A stretch of DNA of 64,000 nucleotides from positions 3,675,665-3,739,664 of the forward strand of contig NZ_KB913032.1 in NCBI RefSeq assembly GCF_000384215.1, given 5' to 3'. Numbering within the stretch: position 1 is the stretch's first letter; every line of letters starts with the position of its first letter. Source of the stretch: Amycolatopsis alba DSM 44262 (GTDB lineage Bacteria > Actinomycetota > Actinomycetes > Mycobacteriales > Pseudonocardiaceae). Positions 36,528 through 44,986 of the stretch are shown one piece after another. A program made the translations under genes and the position numbers. The notes beneath the pieces were generated by a model. That model did no database searches. It worked only from the letters and a program-made list of their open reading frames with translations, and was not told where the DNA came from.

Positions 36528-38594
36528 ATGAACGAAGAGGAAGCCGTCAGCCGCGTCGAAGAGTGGCTGACGGGCAGGGGCGGTGAGGGGACCGGCGCGC
36601 TGCGGATCCGCCGCGAGTACGTCTCGCGCGCGACCGACGGCTGGAACGTCACGTACAACACCGTCGGCTGGATCGACGGGACCGACCCCGGCGCCGGCCT
36701 GTTCCCCAGCCCGGTCGCCTTCGTCCCGGACGACGGCGGCGAGATCCGGCTCGACCTGGAACTGATGGCGGTCTCCGCGGCGGGTGGCGACAGTGCCGCC
36801 GACGACACGTTCACCCGGTGGGCCGAGGTCGTCGATCCCGAATTCGATCCGGCCGCGGTCCCCGGACTGCCCGTGCCGAAGGCGGCGATCCTGCGCTGGG
36901 AGCAGTACACGCTCTTCGGCGAGCCGACCGGCGCGGTCCGCGCGAACCCGGATCACCGGCCCGGACCGCGGTTCTCCGGCCGCGCGGCACCGGAAAGCGA
37001 CGTCGAGACGCTGCTGGGCTACCTCCGCGTCGAGTGGATCACGCCGGAGGAGTTCGTCCACTGGATGCTGGATCTCGACGTGCTGGCCCCGGCGAAGGAC
37101 GGCCACCTGCAGGTCCGCGACTTCGGTGACGCGGGCTTGCGATACGTCGTCTACACCTCCGAGGCGAAGATCCCGTCGGAGTACACGCTGTGGCAGCGGA
37201 CCCAGCCCCGCGTCCTCCTGCGGCGCGCCAACGACACCCCCGGTGTCGGCCTGCTGGTCAACCCCGGCCGTGCGGAGACCTTCCACATCTACCCGGAGAC
37301 GCTGCGGCAGGTCGCCGATCTCGGCCTCCCCGCGGGTACCGAACGCCCGGAGTCCGTCGGGCGCCCCGCGTATTTCAGCGAGGAATACGGAGACGCCCTC
37401 AAACCCCTTCAGGAGGAGTACGGCCAGGATCTCGGCTCGGCCGTCGCGAACCTGGCGGATCTCGTCGGCCAGGCCAGGGACAACGGCTACACCTTGAGCA
37501 CCGGCGAACTCGTCCGCTACACCCGTGGCGCGACGCTGTCGTTCAAGCGTTCCCGCGCGAAGTACGACGGCCGTCCGCTGCCGGAGCTGCCCGAAGACCT
37601 CTTCGCCGCCGGCCTGGTGACGCACTTCTACGACGACGGCGAGCCGCGCCCGGCCGCCTGGACGTTCGGGAAGTTCTACAACCCGACGCTCCCCGTCGGA
37701 AGCTTCGCGTACCCGCGGCTTCTCGGCGCGTACGTCGGCTTCGCGCTCGGAGACGCGCTCGGCTCGGGCGCGGATCCCGCCGACGGCCTGCCGCTGGGCG
37801 GGCTGACCCGGCAGCTGCTGTTCCACACCGAGTCGGTGATCCGCGGCCTGGAGTCGTCTCCGGACAAACCCGAGATCCCGGCATCGCTGCCCGCCGGCGG
37901 CAGGCCGGACGGCTGGGTCGCCAAGGCCACCGCGTCCGCCGGGCCGCCCCCCGCGGAGTTCTCGGCCATGCTGGCGACCGCGCTCGCCGCGACGGTGACC
38001 GGCGGGGCGGACGGTCTTGCCGACAGCACCTTCTACGCGATGAAGGTGGTCCGCGAGCTGGTCGGTTCCGCGGCGGGCCACGAGGTCGTCCACGGCGCCG
38101 AGCTGCTGGTGAACCTGTTCCGCTCGCAACTGGCCGCCCGGAACGGCCAACCGGCGGTCGCGAAGTTCCTCGCGGACTTCGACGAGTACAGCGGCGAGGT
38201 CGGCGACCTGGTCAAAACCGTGCTCGACCTCCGGAACGACATCGACGGCGACGACGTCGAACAGTTCGACAGCATCGGGGACGGCCGGACACCGCTTTCG
38301 GTACTGGGCAGGGCGCTGTTCGCCGCCGCCAAACGAGGCCACGACGCCGAGGCCGCGCTGACGCTGGCGGCCCGCGGCGGCCAGGTGACAGCGGCGCTGA
38401 CCGGGGCGATGGTCGGGGCGAGGCTCACCGTGCCCGGTCTGCCGGAGTCCTGGCTGGCCGCGTATTCCGACCTCGGTGTCGTCGACGCCATGGCGGGCGA
38501 CGCCTACTACTACTTCACCAGGTTCGGGGTGACCCGCGAACCCGAGGAGTCGCGACGCTGGGACGCGAACCGGTATCCACGAGGAGATCAGTAG
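36528..38594 (+). CDS. Imm35/YrhB-like + SseB-like + degenerate ADP-ribosylglycohydrolase protein (2)
   Basis: 688 aa; the ATG at 36528 is preferred over 36519 because GGGGA lies just before it. It has the same order as the previous gene: EEAVSRVEEWLTG with DGWNVTYNTVGWIDG at the N-terminus, VETLLGYLRVEWITPEEFVH in the middle and a DraG-like end (LLGAYVGFALGDALGSG, TRQLLFHTESVIRG, RGGQVTAALTGAMVGARLT). The DraG metal ligands are even more eroded than in paralogue 1: the TDDT position reads GGLT and the HSGDSDSTG position reads RGGQVTAALTG. The pair looks like a duplicated pseudoenzyme used for binding. It ends four bases before the intact hydrolase gene. Confidence 0.75.
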   Translation: MNEEEAVSRVEEWLTGRGGEGTGALRIRREYVSRATDGWNVTYNTVGWIDGTDPGAGLFPSPVAFVPDDGGEIRLDLELMAVSAAGGDSAADDTFTRWAEVVDPEFDPAAVPGLPVPKAAILRWEQYTLFGEPTGAVRANPDHRPGPRFSGRAAPESDVETLLGYLRVEWITPEEFVHWMLDLDVLAPAKDGHLQVRDFGDAGLRYVVYTSEAKIPSEYTLWQRTQPRVLLRRANDTPGVGLLVNPGRAETFHIYPETLRQVADLGLPAGTERPESVGRPAYFSEEYGDALKPLQEEYGQDLGSAVANLADLVGQARDNGYTLSTGELVRYTRGATLSFKRSRAKYDGRPLPELPEDLFAAGLVTHFYDDGEPRPAAWTFGKFYNPTLPVGSFAYPRLLGAYVGFALGDALGSGADPADGLPLGGLTRQLLFHTESVIRGLESSPDKPEIPASLPAGGRPDGWVAKATASAGPPPAEFSAMLATALAATVTGGADGLADSTFYAMKVVRELVGSAAGHEVVHGAELLVNLFRSQLAARNGQPAVAKFLADFDEYSGEVGDLVKTVLDLRNDIDGDDVEQFDSIGDGRTPLSVLGRALFAAAKRGHDAEAALTLAARGGQVTAALTGAMVGARLTVPGLPESWLAAYSDLGVVDAMAGDAYYYFTRFGVTREPEESRRWDANRYPRGDQ

Positions 38595-38598
38595 AGAA

Positions 38599-39756
38599 AT
38601 GCGTGAGTGGCTTCAGCATCCGGCGACCAGGTCGCGGCTGCGCGGCAGCCTGTTCGCCGGAGCGATCGGCGACGCGCTCGGCGCGAAGACCGAGTTCGAC
38701 TCGATCGACCGCATCCGGGAGATCGCCGGACCCGCCGGGATCACCGACCTCATCCCCGCGTACGGCGGGGTCGGGCGGATCACCGACGACACCCAGATGA
38801 CGCTGTTCACCCTGGAAGGCCTGATCAGGGCCCATGCCGCCGCCAGGCGGGAGCAAGGGACCTTTACTACCGGTACTACCGGCCGAAGGCAGCAGGGGAC
38901 CTTTGCTACCGCTGCTACCGCTGAACAGTCGCTCCAGCTGGCGTACCAGCGGTGGCTGCACACCCAGGGCGTCTCGTGGGAGCGGGCACGCGGCCCGCAG
39001 GACACGAGCACGGAACCGGACGGCTGGCTGATCACGAACCGCGAGCTGTTCAGCCGTCGCGCGCCCGGCCTCACCTGCTTCAGCGAGCTGGAGGCGTACG
39101 GCAAGACAGGGGTGCGCGCTGGCATGGACAAGCCGGTGAACAACTCGAAGGGCTGCGGCGGGGTCATGCGCGCGGCACCGGTCGCGCTGTGGTCGGACGA
39201 CCTCGCCGAAGTGTTCCGGCTCGGCGCCGAGAGCGCGGCGCTGACCCACGGTCACCCGAGCGGGTATCTCTCGTCGGGTGCGTTCGCGGTGATCGTGCGT
39301 GAGCTGCTGACCGGGCAACCGCTGCTCGACGCCGTCGCGACGGCCCGTGTCGAACTCGAGAAGTACCAGGGGCACGAGGAGCAGAGCGTCGCACTCGACC
39401 AGGCACTCGCCTTGGCGCGGGAGGGCACGCCGACGCCGGAAAAGCTCGAAACCCTCGGACAGGGGAACGTCGGCGAAACCGCGCTCTCCATGTCGGTCTA
39501 CGTCGCGCTGGCCACCAGCGACCCGAACACCGCGCTGCTCGCCTCGGTGAACCACAGCGGTGACAGCGACTCGACGGGATCGGTCTGCGGAAACCTCGTC
39601 GGCGCCATGTACGGCGAGGAAGAGCTCGACACGGACTGGCTCGTGAAGCTGGAACTGTCCGAGGTCATCGGGGGGCTGGCGGACGACGCGCTCGCGGAGT
39701 TCGGCGGGAGCGCCCCGGATGACGACCGGTGGTACGTCCGCTATCCGGCCCACTAG
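38599..39756 (+). CDS. ADP-ribosylglycohydrolase (DraG/ARH family), catalytically intact
   Basis: 385 aa. It should remove ADP-ribose from modified proteins or nucleic acids using two Mg2+ ions. The complete set of ligands is visible: GSLFAGAIGDALGAKTEFDS (residues about 17-36), GRITDDTQMTLFTLEG (about 60), NSKGCGGVMRAAPVAL, HGHPSGYLSSGAF and NHSGDSDSTGSVCGNLVGAM (about 318-337). This makes it the natural antidote to the two ADP-ribosyltransferase domains of the polytoxin. Two copies of a dispersed DNA repeat lie in frame inside it, adding about 27 residues (REQGTFTTGTTGRRQQGTFA region) in a loop after the first domain helix. GAGGAG upstream supports the ATG. Confidence 0.9.
   Translation: MREWLQHPATRSRLRGSLFAGAIGDALGAKTEFDSIDRIREIAGPAGITDLIPAYGGVGRITDDTQMTLFTLEGLIRAHAAARREQGTFTTGTTGRRQQGTFATAATAEQSLQLAYQRWLHTQGVSWERARGPQDTSTEPDGWLITNRELFSRRAPGLTCFSELEAYGKTGVRAGMDKPVNNSKGCGGVMRAAPVALWSDDLAEVFRLGAESAALTHGHPSGYLSSGAFAVIVRELLTGQPLLDAVATARVELEKYQGHEEQSVALDQALALAREGTPTPEKLETLGQGNVGETALSMSVYVALATSDPNTALLASVNHSGDSDSTGSVCGNLVGAMYGEEELDTDWLVKLELSEVIGGLADDALAEFGGSAPDDDRWYVRYPAH
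38849..38880 (+). repeat. Dispersed repeat, copy B, inside the ADP-ribosylglycohydrolase gene
   Basis: GGGAGCAAGGGACCTTTACT and the following ACCGGTACTACC match copy A closely, with the GCTACC tail read here as ACTACC. It is translated in frame as REQGTFTTGTTG. The gene frame is preserved through it and through copy C. Confidence 0.75.
38889..38921 (+). repeat. Dispersed repeat, copy C, inside the ADP-ribosylglycohydrolase gene
   Basis: The unit GGCAGCAGGGGACCTTTGCT followed by ACCGCTGCTACCGC begins nine bases after copy B. It is translated as RQQGTFATAATAE. The tail is the reverse complement of the left-arm sequence GCGGTAGC at 55605-55612. Confidence 0.75.
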
Positions 39757-39796
39757 ATTGACCTCCGGTTTGGGGATCTTGGGGAGGGGACACGAA

Positions 39797-41725
39797 GTGC
39801 GCTATCGGGTTCAAGCGGCGGAGCGGCCGGATGGCCTGTACGCCATGTGGGGGGAAACCGTCTTCGCGGCCCAGCGGTCGACCGAAGACGGCACGTTGCT
39901 GCTCATCGCGCCGCCGGGGGAAGCGGCGCCCGAGGGGTTCGACCGCGACTGGAACGGGCGGCCCGCCCGCGTGGTGCTGAACGGCGAGGTCGGTGCGACC
40001 TTCAGCCTGCAGTCGCACGGCCGGTTCGACGACGAGCATTTCCAGATCGCGCCGCATACCGGCGGCGGCGACCTGACCTTGCGCTGGGCGGGCGAGGACG
40101 CGGCCCGTGCAGCCGAACTGGGCCTCACGGATTTCTCGACCACGGCCGCGCCGTCGCGGCTGACGGCGTTGTGGCAGACCAGGCACGACTTCGTCGAGAC
40201 GCCGGAAGCCCGGCCCGAGCTCGGCGCGGGCGATCAGCCTCCGCTGCTCCGCGCCATCGGCCGGACCCTGCTGCGGGTGCTGCCGCCGGGCTGGCAGCGG
40301 GTCGGCGCCCAGTTCCGGCAGGTCGGCGACTACGCCGAACTCGAGGTCCGTTCGGTCGGCGACGAGGGCAACGGCCCGGTGTCGGTGTCCCTCGCGGCCC
40401 CTCCGGAGCTCAGCACGCTGTTCGCGCGGCTGCGCGCGGCGATGCACCAGCCCGAGACAGGCACCTGGTTCCAGGGCACCTTCACGCTGGACGCGGAATC
40501 GCATTTCGACTTCGACTTCGACGCCGACCAGGAACCGACCTGGCGGCTCGCGCCGAACGAGGGCGGGAAGCCGTCGCCGCGCGCGTACGCGACCGAACTC
40601 GCGATCTTCCCTCGCGGCAAGGAGCACATCCCGGCCTGGCTCTCGGCCAAGGCCGGGCTGCCGCTGGACGTGGTGTTCCGGCACGCGAAGGCCGCCGACG
40701 CGCACAACGAGGGCGAACGACCGGTCGTCAACCGGCCGCCGGTGCCGCCGGACCAGGTCCGCGGCGTACTGGACTACCTCTTCCGCTCGCCGGTGGCGTT
40801 GTCCCGGCAGGGTCCGCAGCCCGACATCTTCACCCCGAACGGCCCGCCGGACGTGCCGAACGCCTTCCACACCGACGGCGTCTGGATCTGGCCCGCGGCC
40901 GTCCCGCACTACCTGCGGAAGTACGGGGTGCCGCCGGAACCGGAGCTGGTCGAGCACATCCGGGCCGCCGGATTCCGGCCGCCGCTGGTCGGTGAGCTGG
41001 TGCGGGCGACCGCCGAAGCGGAGATCGTCGGCAAACCGCGGCCGCCGCAGACCGCCGCCGACCTGCCGGACGAAAGCGTCCGCACCCGCGTCGAACGCGA
41101 CGGCGAACCGGGCCGCGACATCCGGGCCGTCGAGGTACTGGACGTCCTGTACCAGCGGCTGGCCGAACACGGCGTCGCGCCGACGTCCTACCGGATCGGC
41201 GCGAACGCGGTACCGGAGCCGGGACTCTGGACGCTGCGCCGCGCCGAGAACGGCTGGGAGGTGTCGCGTCCGCCGACGGACGAGCCGGTGGCGTTCGCGA
41301 AACTCGAAGAGGCGGCGCGGTTCTTCCTCGGCACCCTGCTGCTGTACCCGGCACGGGCCGCGGTGGGCGCGAGCGAGGAGGCCGACAACCCGGCCGACTG
41401 GCCGATCCTGCCGCTCCGGGGCGAGCCGCCGCTGAACTTCTTCCGCCGCAAGCGGATCGTCGTCCTGCCGGCGGGCACCACGGTGCAGCGGTTCGGGAAC
41501 GAGACCGGCAACCTCGTGCACGCCGAACCGGCACGGTTCGTCGAGACGTCGCTGGCCGCGGACCGCGAACGGGAACACCGCCTGTACCGCGTCCTGCGGC
41601 CGCTGCGCGTGGTCACCGGCATCACCGCGCCGTGGAACGGGACACCGGGCGGGGCCGTGGCCTACGTGCTGCCCCGGCCGATCGCCCAGCATCTCGAAAC
41701 CGGCGCTCTGTCGCGCGTCCAGTAG
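39797..41725 (+). CDS. TNT-fold protein with extra N-terminal domain, catalytic residues altered
   Basis: 642 aa from a GTG at 39797, preceded by GGGGAGGGGA. It is a longer relative of the 32786-34264 protein. An added N-terminal part (about 1-150: VRYRVQAAERPDGLYAMWGE) is followed by the YezG-like block (TGTWFQGTFTLDAESHFDFD, ELAIFPRGKEHIPAW) and FHTDGVWIWPAAVPHYLRKY. The TNT-fold end reads LPAGTTVQRFGNETGNLV, then RPLRVVTGITAPWNGTPGG and AVAYVLPRPIAQHL. The Tyr and Gln used by active TNT are Leu and Ala, exactly as in the shorter protein, so the change is fixed in both copies. It closes the locus and meets the next, minus-strand gene at its stop codon. Confidence 0.75.
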   Translation: MRYRVQAAERPDGLYAMWGETVFAAQRSTEDGTLLLIAPPGEAAPEGFDRDWNGRPARVVLNGEVGATFSLQSHGRFDDEHFQIAPHTGGGDLTLRWAGEDAARAAELGLTDFSTTAAPSRLTALWQTRHDFVETPEARPELGAGDQPPLLRAIGRTLLRVLPPGWQRVGAQFRQVGDYAELEVRSVGDEGNGPVSVSLAAPPELSTLFARLRAAMHQPETGTWFQGTFTLDAESHFDFDFDADQEPTWRLAPNEGGKPSPRAYATELAIFPRGKEHIPAWLSAKAGLPLDVVFRHAKAADAHNEGERPVVNRPPVPPDQVRGVLDYLFRSPVALSRQGPQPDIFTPNGPPDVPNAFHTDGVWIWPAAVPHYLRKYGVPPEPELVEHIRAAGFRPPLVGELVRATAEAEIVGKPRPPQTAADLPDESVRTRVERDGEPGRDIRAVEVLDVLYQRLAEHGVAPTSYRIGANAVPEPGLWTLRRAENGWEVSRPPTDEPVAFAKLEEAARFFLGTLLLYPARAAVGASEEADNPADWPILPLRGEPPLNFFRRKRIVVLPAGTTVQRFGNETGNLVHAEPARFVETSLAADREREHRLYRVLRPLRVVTGITAPWNGTPGGAVAYVLPRPIAQHLETGALSRVQ

Positions 41726-42712
41726 TCAGAAGGACTTCGCGACCAGTTCGTAGGACCGGGCCCGCGCCGCGGCGTCGTACACCGGTGCCGTCAGCATCAG
41801 CTCGTCGGCGCCGGTGGCCGCGGCGAGGTTCCGAAGCGACGTGACCGCCTTTTCCGGCCCGCCGTGCGCCTGCGCGGCGGTGAACTGCGCGATCGGCTCC
41901 GTCGACTCCGGGGTGAACTCGTGCGCGGCCGCCGCCTCCATGGTCGGGAAGGCGAGGTCGCCGCCCTCGCCCTTGAGCAGGTACGACTTGATCACCGCGC
42001 ACGGCCCGGCGATGTACGCGGCTTCGGCGTCGGTGTCCGCGCAGATGGTCTCGACGCAGAGGATCACGTACGGCTCTTCGCGCCACCGTGACGGCTTGAA
42101 GTCCTCGCGGTAAGCGTCCAGCACCTCGGCCGTGCACTGCGGCCGGATGTGGTGCGCGACCGCGATCGGCAAGCCGAGCCCGGCGGCGAGCCGGGCACCG
42201 GCCGCGCTCGAACACAGCAGCCACGGCTCCGGCGTCGGCACCTCGCCGGGCAGCACCCGGATGCCGGTCTCGCCTGCCAGATGCCGCAGCAACTCGGCGA
42301 CGTCGGCGCCGTACTCGGCGTCCGTCGCCGGGTCCGCGCCGCGTCGCAGCGCGCGGACGATCTTCTCGTCGAAGGTCCCTGGACCTCGCCCGACGCCGAG
42401 GTCGATCCGGCCGGGATGCAGCGCCGAAAGCGTCGCGAACTGCTCGGCGATCGCGAGCGGGGCGTGGTTCGGCGCCATCACCCCGCCCGAGCCGATCCGG
42501 ATCGACGACGTCACCGCGGCCAGATGCGCGGCCAGCACCGGCGGCGAAGACGTCGCGATGGCGGGCGAGCCGTGATGCTCCGCGATCCAGACGCGGTGGT
42601 ACCCCAGTTCCTCCAGTTTCCCGGCGACGACGACCGTCGACGCGAGTACTTCGGTGGCCGCGCGCCCGTCCTCTACGACGGCGAGTTCGAGCGCGGAAAG
42701 CAAGATCCCCAT
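41726..42712 (-). CDS. LLM-class flavin-dependent oxidoreductase
   Basis: 328 aa, a luciferase-like TIM-barrel monooxygenase using reduced FMN or F420. Diagnostic features are LEELGYHRVWIAEHHGSPAI, then SIRIGSGGVMAPNHAPL and LSALHPGRIDLGVGRGPG, typical of the group annotated as MsnO8/alkanal-like LLM oxidoreductases. The substrate is unknown. The ATG is at 42712; no partner reductase gene is next to it. It is convergent with the toxin locus and lies 19 bases downstream of the methyltransferase gene, so it may be part of the same minus-strand unit. Confidence 0.87.
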   Translation of the reverse strand: MGILLSALELAVVEDGRAATEVLASTVVVAGKLEELGYHRVWIAEHHGSPAIATSSPPVLAAHLAAVTSSIRIGSGGVMAPNHAPLAIAEQFATLSALHPGRIDLGVGRGPGTFDEKIVRALRRGADPATDAEYGADVAELLRHLAGETGIRVLPGEVPTPEPWLLCSSAAGARLAAGLGLPIAVAHHIRPQCTAEVLDAYREDFKPSRWREEPYVILCVETICADTDAEAAYIAGPCAVIKSYLLKGEGGDLAFPTMEAAAAHEFTPESTEPIAQFTAAQAHGGPEKAVTSLRNLAAATGADELMLTAPVYDAAARARSYELVAKSF

Positions 42713-42731
42713 GACCCCAACGTAGCCAAAC

Positions 42732-43583
42732 TCAGGAGGCGGTGATGAGCACTGCGGGAGACCACCAGTAGTCCGCCAGCGGCTCGATCCGGATGCCGGT
42801 GAAACCCGCTTCCTTGAGCTGCGAGGCCCAATCGGTGGCGGGCTGCTCCCAGTTCGTCCGGTCCGCCCCCGGTTTGACCAGGCCGAGCAGGATCGGCAGC
42901 AGGAACCCCTGAGCGACCAGCGACGCCTCCTTGCCGTACTCCGAGATACCGCGTTCGTAGCGTGTGACCAGCGAGTGCACGTACTCGACGGAGTCTTCGT
43001 CGTATTCGGGCACGTCGAATTCGGCGAGCACCAGGCAGGACGTGCGGGGCCGGAGCGCCCGCAGGACCTCGGTGCGCTCGGCGGTCGGGATCGACTGGAG
43101 CGCGAAGGTCGACTGCGTCAGCTGCCACTGCTTGTCGTCTTCGCGGGCGAGGAACTCCTGCGCGGTGGCCTGCCAGGTGTGCAGACCATGGGTGCCGTCG
43201 AGGTGTTTGCGTGTTTCCGCGAGCAGCGCGCTCGACGGCTCGACCAGGTCGATCCGGCCCGGCTGCCGGTCCGCCTGTTCGAGGGCGGGGACGACGGCGA
43301 GCCCGTCGCCACAGCCGAGGTCGAGCAGGGAACCGACGCTGCCGTACCGGCGGGCGAGCATCGCGCTGAGCTGCCGGTAGAGCTTCACGTTCCCGCCGCC
43401 GCGGATGAACGCGGTGAACGCGGCGGGCTGGTCGTAGACACCTCCGCCGCCGCCTTCGGTCAGGTATCGATGCAGTTCGAGGCCGAGCGTGGATCCGGCA
43501 CGTTCGGCGAGGTCCGCTGCCTTGGCCTGGTCACCGTCGCGGTACGCGGTGAGCGCTTTGACCAGGACGTCCGTTTTCTTCAT
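42732..43583 (-). CDS. Class I SAM-dependent methyltransferase
   Basis: 283 aa from the ATG at 43583, which has AGGAG eight bases upstream; the open frame to 43634 overlaps the histidine kinase and is not needed. The SAM-binding motif reads GSLLDLGCGDGLAVVPALEQ (about residues 81-100), followed by the acidic end of strand 2 in RIDLVEPSS and an LVLAEFDVPEYD motif. An N-terminal helical region (TDVLVKALTAYRDGDQAKAA) precedes the catalytic domain. The substrate is not clear. It lies 16 bases after the histidine kinase gene, so the two are probably cotranscribed. Confidence 0.85.
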   Translation of the reverse strand: MKKTDVLVKALTAYRDGDQAKAADLAERAGSTLGLELHRYLTEGGGGGVYDQPAAFTAFIRGGGNVKLYRQLSAMLARRYGSVGSLLDLGCGDGLAVVPALEQADRQPGRIDLVEPSSALLAETRKHLDGTHGLHTWQATAQEFLAREDDKQWQLTQSTFALQSIPTAERTEVLRALRPRTSCLVLAEFDVPEYDEDSVEYVHSLVTRYERGISEYGKEASLVAQGFLLPILLGLVKPGADRTNWEQPATDWASQLKEAGFTGIRIEPLADYWWSPAVLITAS

Positions 43584-43599
43584 GTTCTCCTGTTTACCG

Positions 43600-44907
43600 T
43601 CAGAAGGGCACCCAGAGGGTGACTCTGGTGCCATTGCCCGGAGCCGACTCCACCCTGGCCGTCCCGCCGACCTCGTTCAGCCGGGCGGTGATGGACTCGC
43701 TGATCCCGAAACCGGCAGGCCGGGAGTCGAGGCTGAACCCGGCGCCGTGATCGCGGGTGATCACCGCGACGCCGCCTTCCTGCTCCTCGACGCGCACGAC
43801 GACCTTGTCCGTCCCGGCGTGCTTGAGCGTGTTGCGCAGGGACTCGCGGACGGCGTCGCGGATGGCGATCTGCCGGACCTCGGAGAGGGTGTCGTCGTCG
43901 AGTTCGGCGATCACGAGCTGGGCGCGCAGACCATCGCGCGCCATCTCCGTCGCCAGCGACGCGAGCTTCTCGCCCAGCGGCCGGGACCCGGCCTCGGACC
44001 GTTCCGAAGCCTCGTTCTCGATCGTCCGCCGCAGTTCCATCGACTGCGCCCGCGCCAGCCGCTGCACCTCGGCGAGCCGCTCGGCGGGGTCGCCTTTGGG
44101 GGCCAGCGCGATCGCTTCGAGGGTCTGCAGCACGGAGTCGTGCAGCATCCGGTGCTGGCGGGCGCGTTCGGCGATCCGGCCGTTGCGGATGCCGTACGCG
44201 AGGGCGAGCCGGGTGCCGAGGCCGATCAGGACGAGGGCACCGCTCGCGGTGAACAGGACGCCGAGGATCGCCGGGAAGGTGGCCATCGCGTCGCCGGGCG
44301 CGGCGTGGCCGGTGCCGAACAGGGACGCGAGCATCCGCACCGGGAAGCTGACGAGGGCCAGCGCAGCGGCGGCGGGCATGCCCAGCGCCAGTGCCAGCAG
44401 CGCGACCTCACCGAGCAGGTGTTTCCCCGGTACCGCCATCGCCTCGGTGAACACCGAAGCGGGCACCAGCGCGCCGACGGCCAGCGGCGCGAGCAGCGTG
44501 AACGCGAGGTCGATGGCCAGCAACCGGACGGCGTGCTGCGGGCGGAACGGCGCCGAGCGCAGCATCCACCGGATCCCGTACAGCGAGAGCGCGACAGACC
44601 CGAGAGTCACCAGCCCGACCGGGCCGATCCCGACCATGCCGTGGGTGGAGACGTAGACGCCGAAGGTGCCCGGCACCGCGAAGAGCCGGTACACCAACGG
44701 GACGAGAGCGACGTAACGGGCGGCCCGGAGCAGGAGGTTGTCACGATAGGCCGTGTCGACCGGACCGGACATCTGCTGGATCCGCCGGAGCGCCCGCATC
44801 GGTGTCGGATCGCCGACCTCGTCGGACAGCTCGCTCGTCGCCGTGGCCAGCGCGGGCGCGCCACGACGCAGCAGCGTCACCAGAAAACTGGACGGCCGCT
44901 TCGCCAT
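43600..44907 (-). CDS. Orphan membrane sensor histidine kinase
   Basis: 435 aa from the ATG at 44907, preceded by AGGGGG; the frame extends to 44931 without a better site. About six membrane helices occupy residues 70-250 (for example LAIDLAFTLLAPLAVGALVP, LLGEVALLALALGMPAAAAL). The phosphoacceptor region ARQHRMLHDSVLQTLEAIAL lies near residue 275, and the ATPase domain shows RDAVRESLRNTLKHAG, ITRDHGAGFSLDSRPAGFGI and GGTARVESAPGNGTRVTLW. It is of the same general class as the MacS-type kinase at 3271 but has no response regulator next to it. Instead it is followed by a methyltransferase gene, which is unusual. Confidence 0.85.
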   Translation of the reverse strand: MAKRPSSFLVTLLRRGAPALATATSELSDEVGDPTPMRALRRIQQMSGPVDTAYRDNLLLRAARYVALVPLVYRLFAVPGTFGVYVSTHGMVGIGPVGLVTLGSVALSLYGIRWMLRSAPFRPQHAVRLLAIDLAFTLLAPLAVGALVPASVFTEAMAVPGKHLLGEVALLALALGMPAAAALALVSFPVRMLASLFGTGHAAPGDAMATFPAILGVLFTASGALVLIGLGTRLALAYGIRNGRIAERARQHRMLHDSVLQTLEAIALAPKGDPAERLAEVQRLARAQSMELRRTIENEASERSEAGSRPLGEKLASLATEMARDGLRAQLVIAELDDDTLSEVRQIAIRDAVRESLRNTLKHAGTDKVVVRVEEQEGGVAVITRDHGAGFSLDSRPAGFGISESITARLNEVGGTARVESAPGNGTRVTLWVPF

Positions 44908-44986
44908 GGAATTTCCCCCTGCTCGGAGCACCGGCTGGAGTATCTCGGGTTACGCCACATGGATCCAGAGACCAACGGGGTTTATC

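Noticed and set aside
32645..36910. Antisense frame of about 1400 codons opposite the TNT-fold and DraG-like genes
   Set aside because: No recognisable motif and no ribosome site; the plus-strand genes are coupled and have paralogues.
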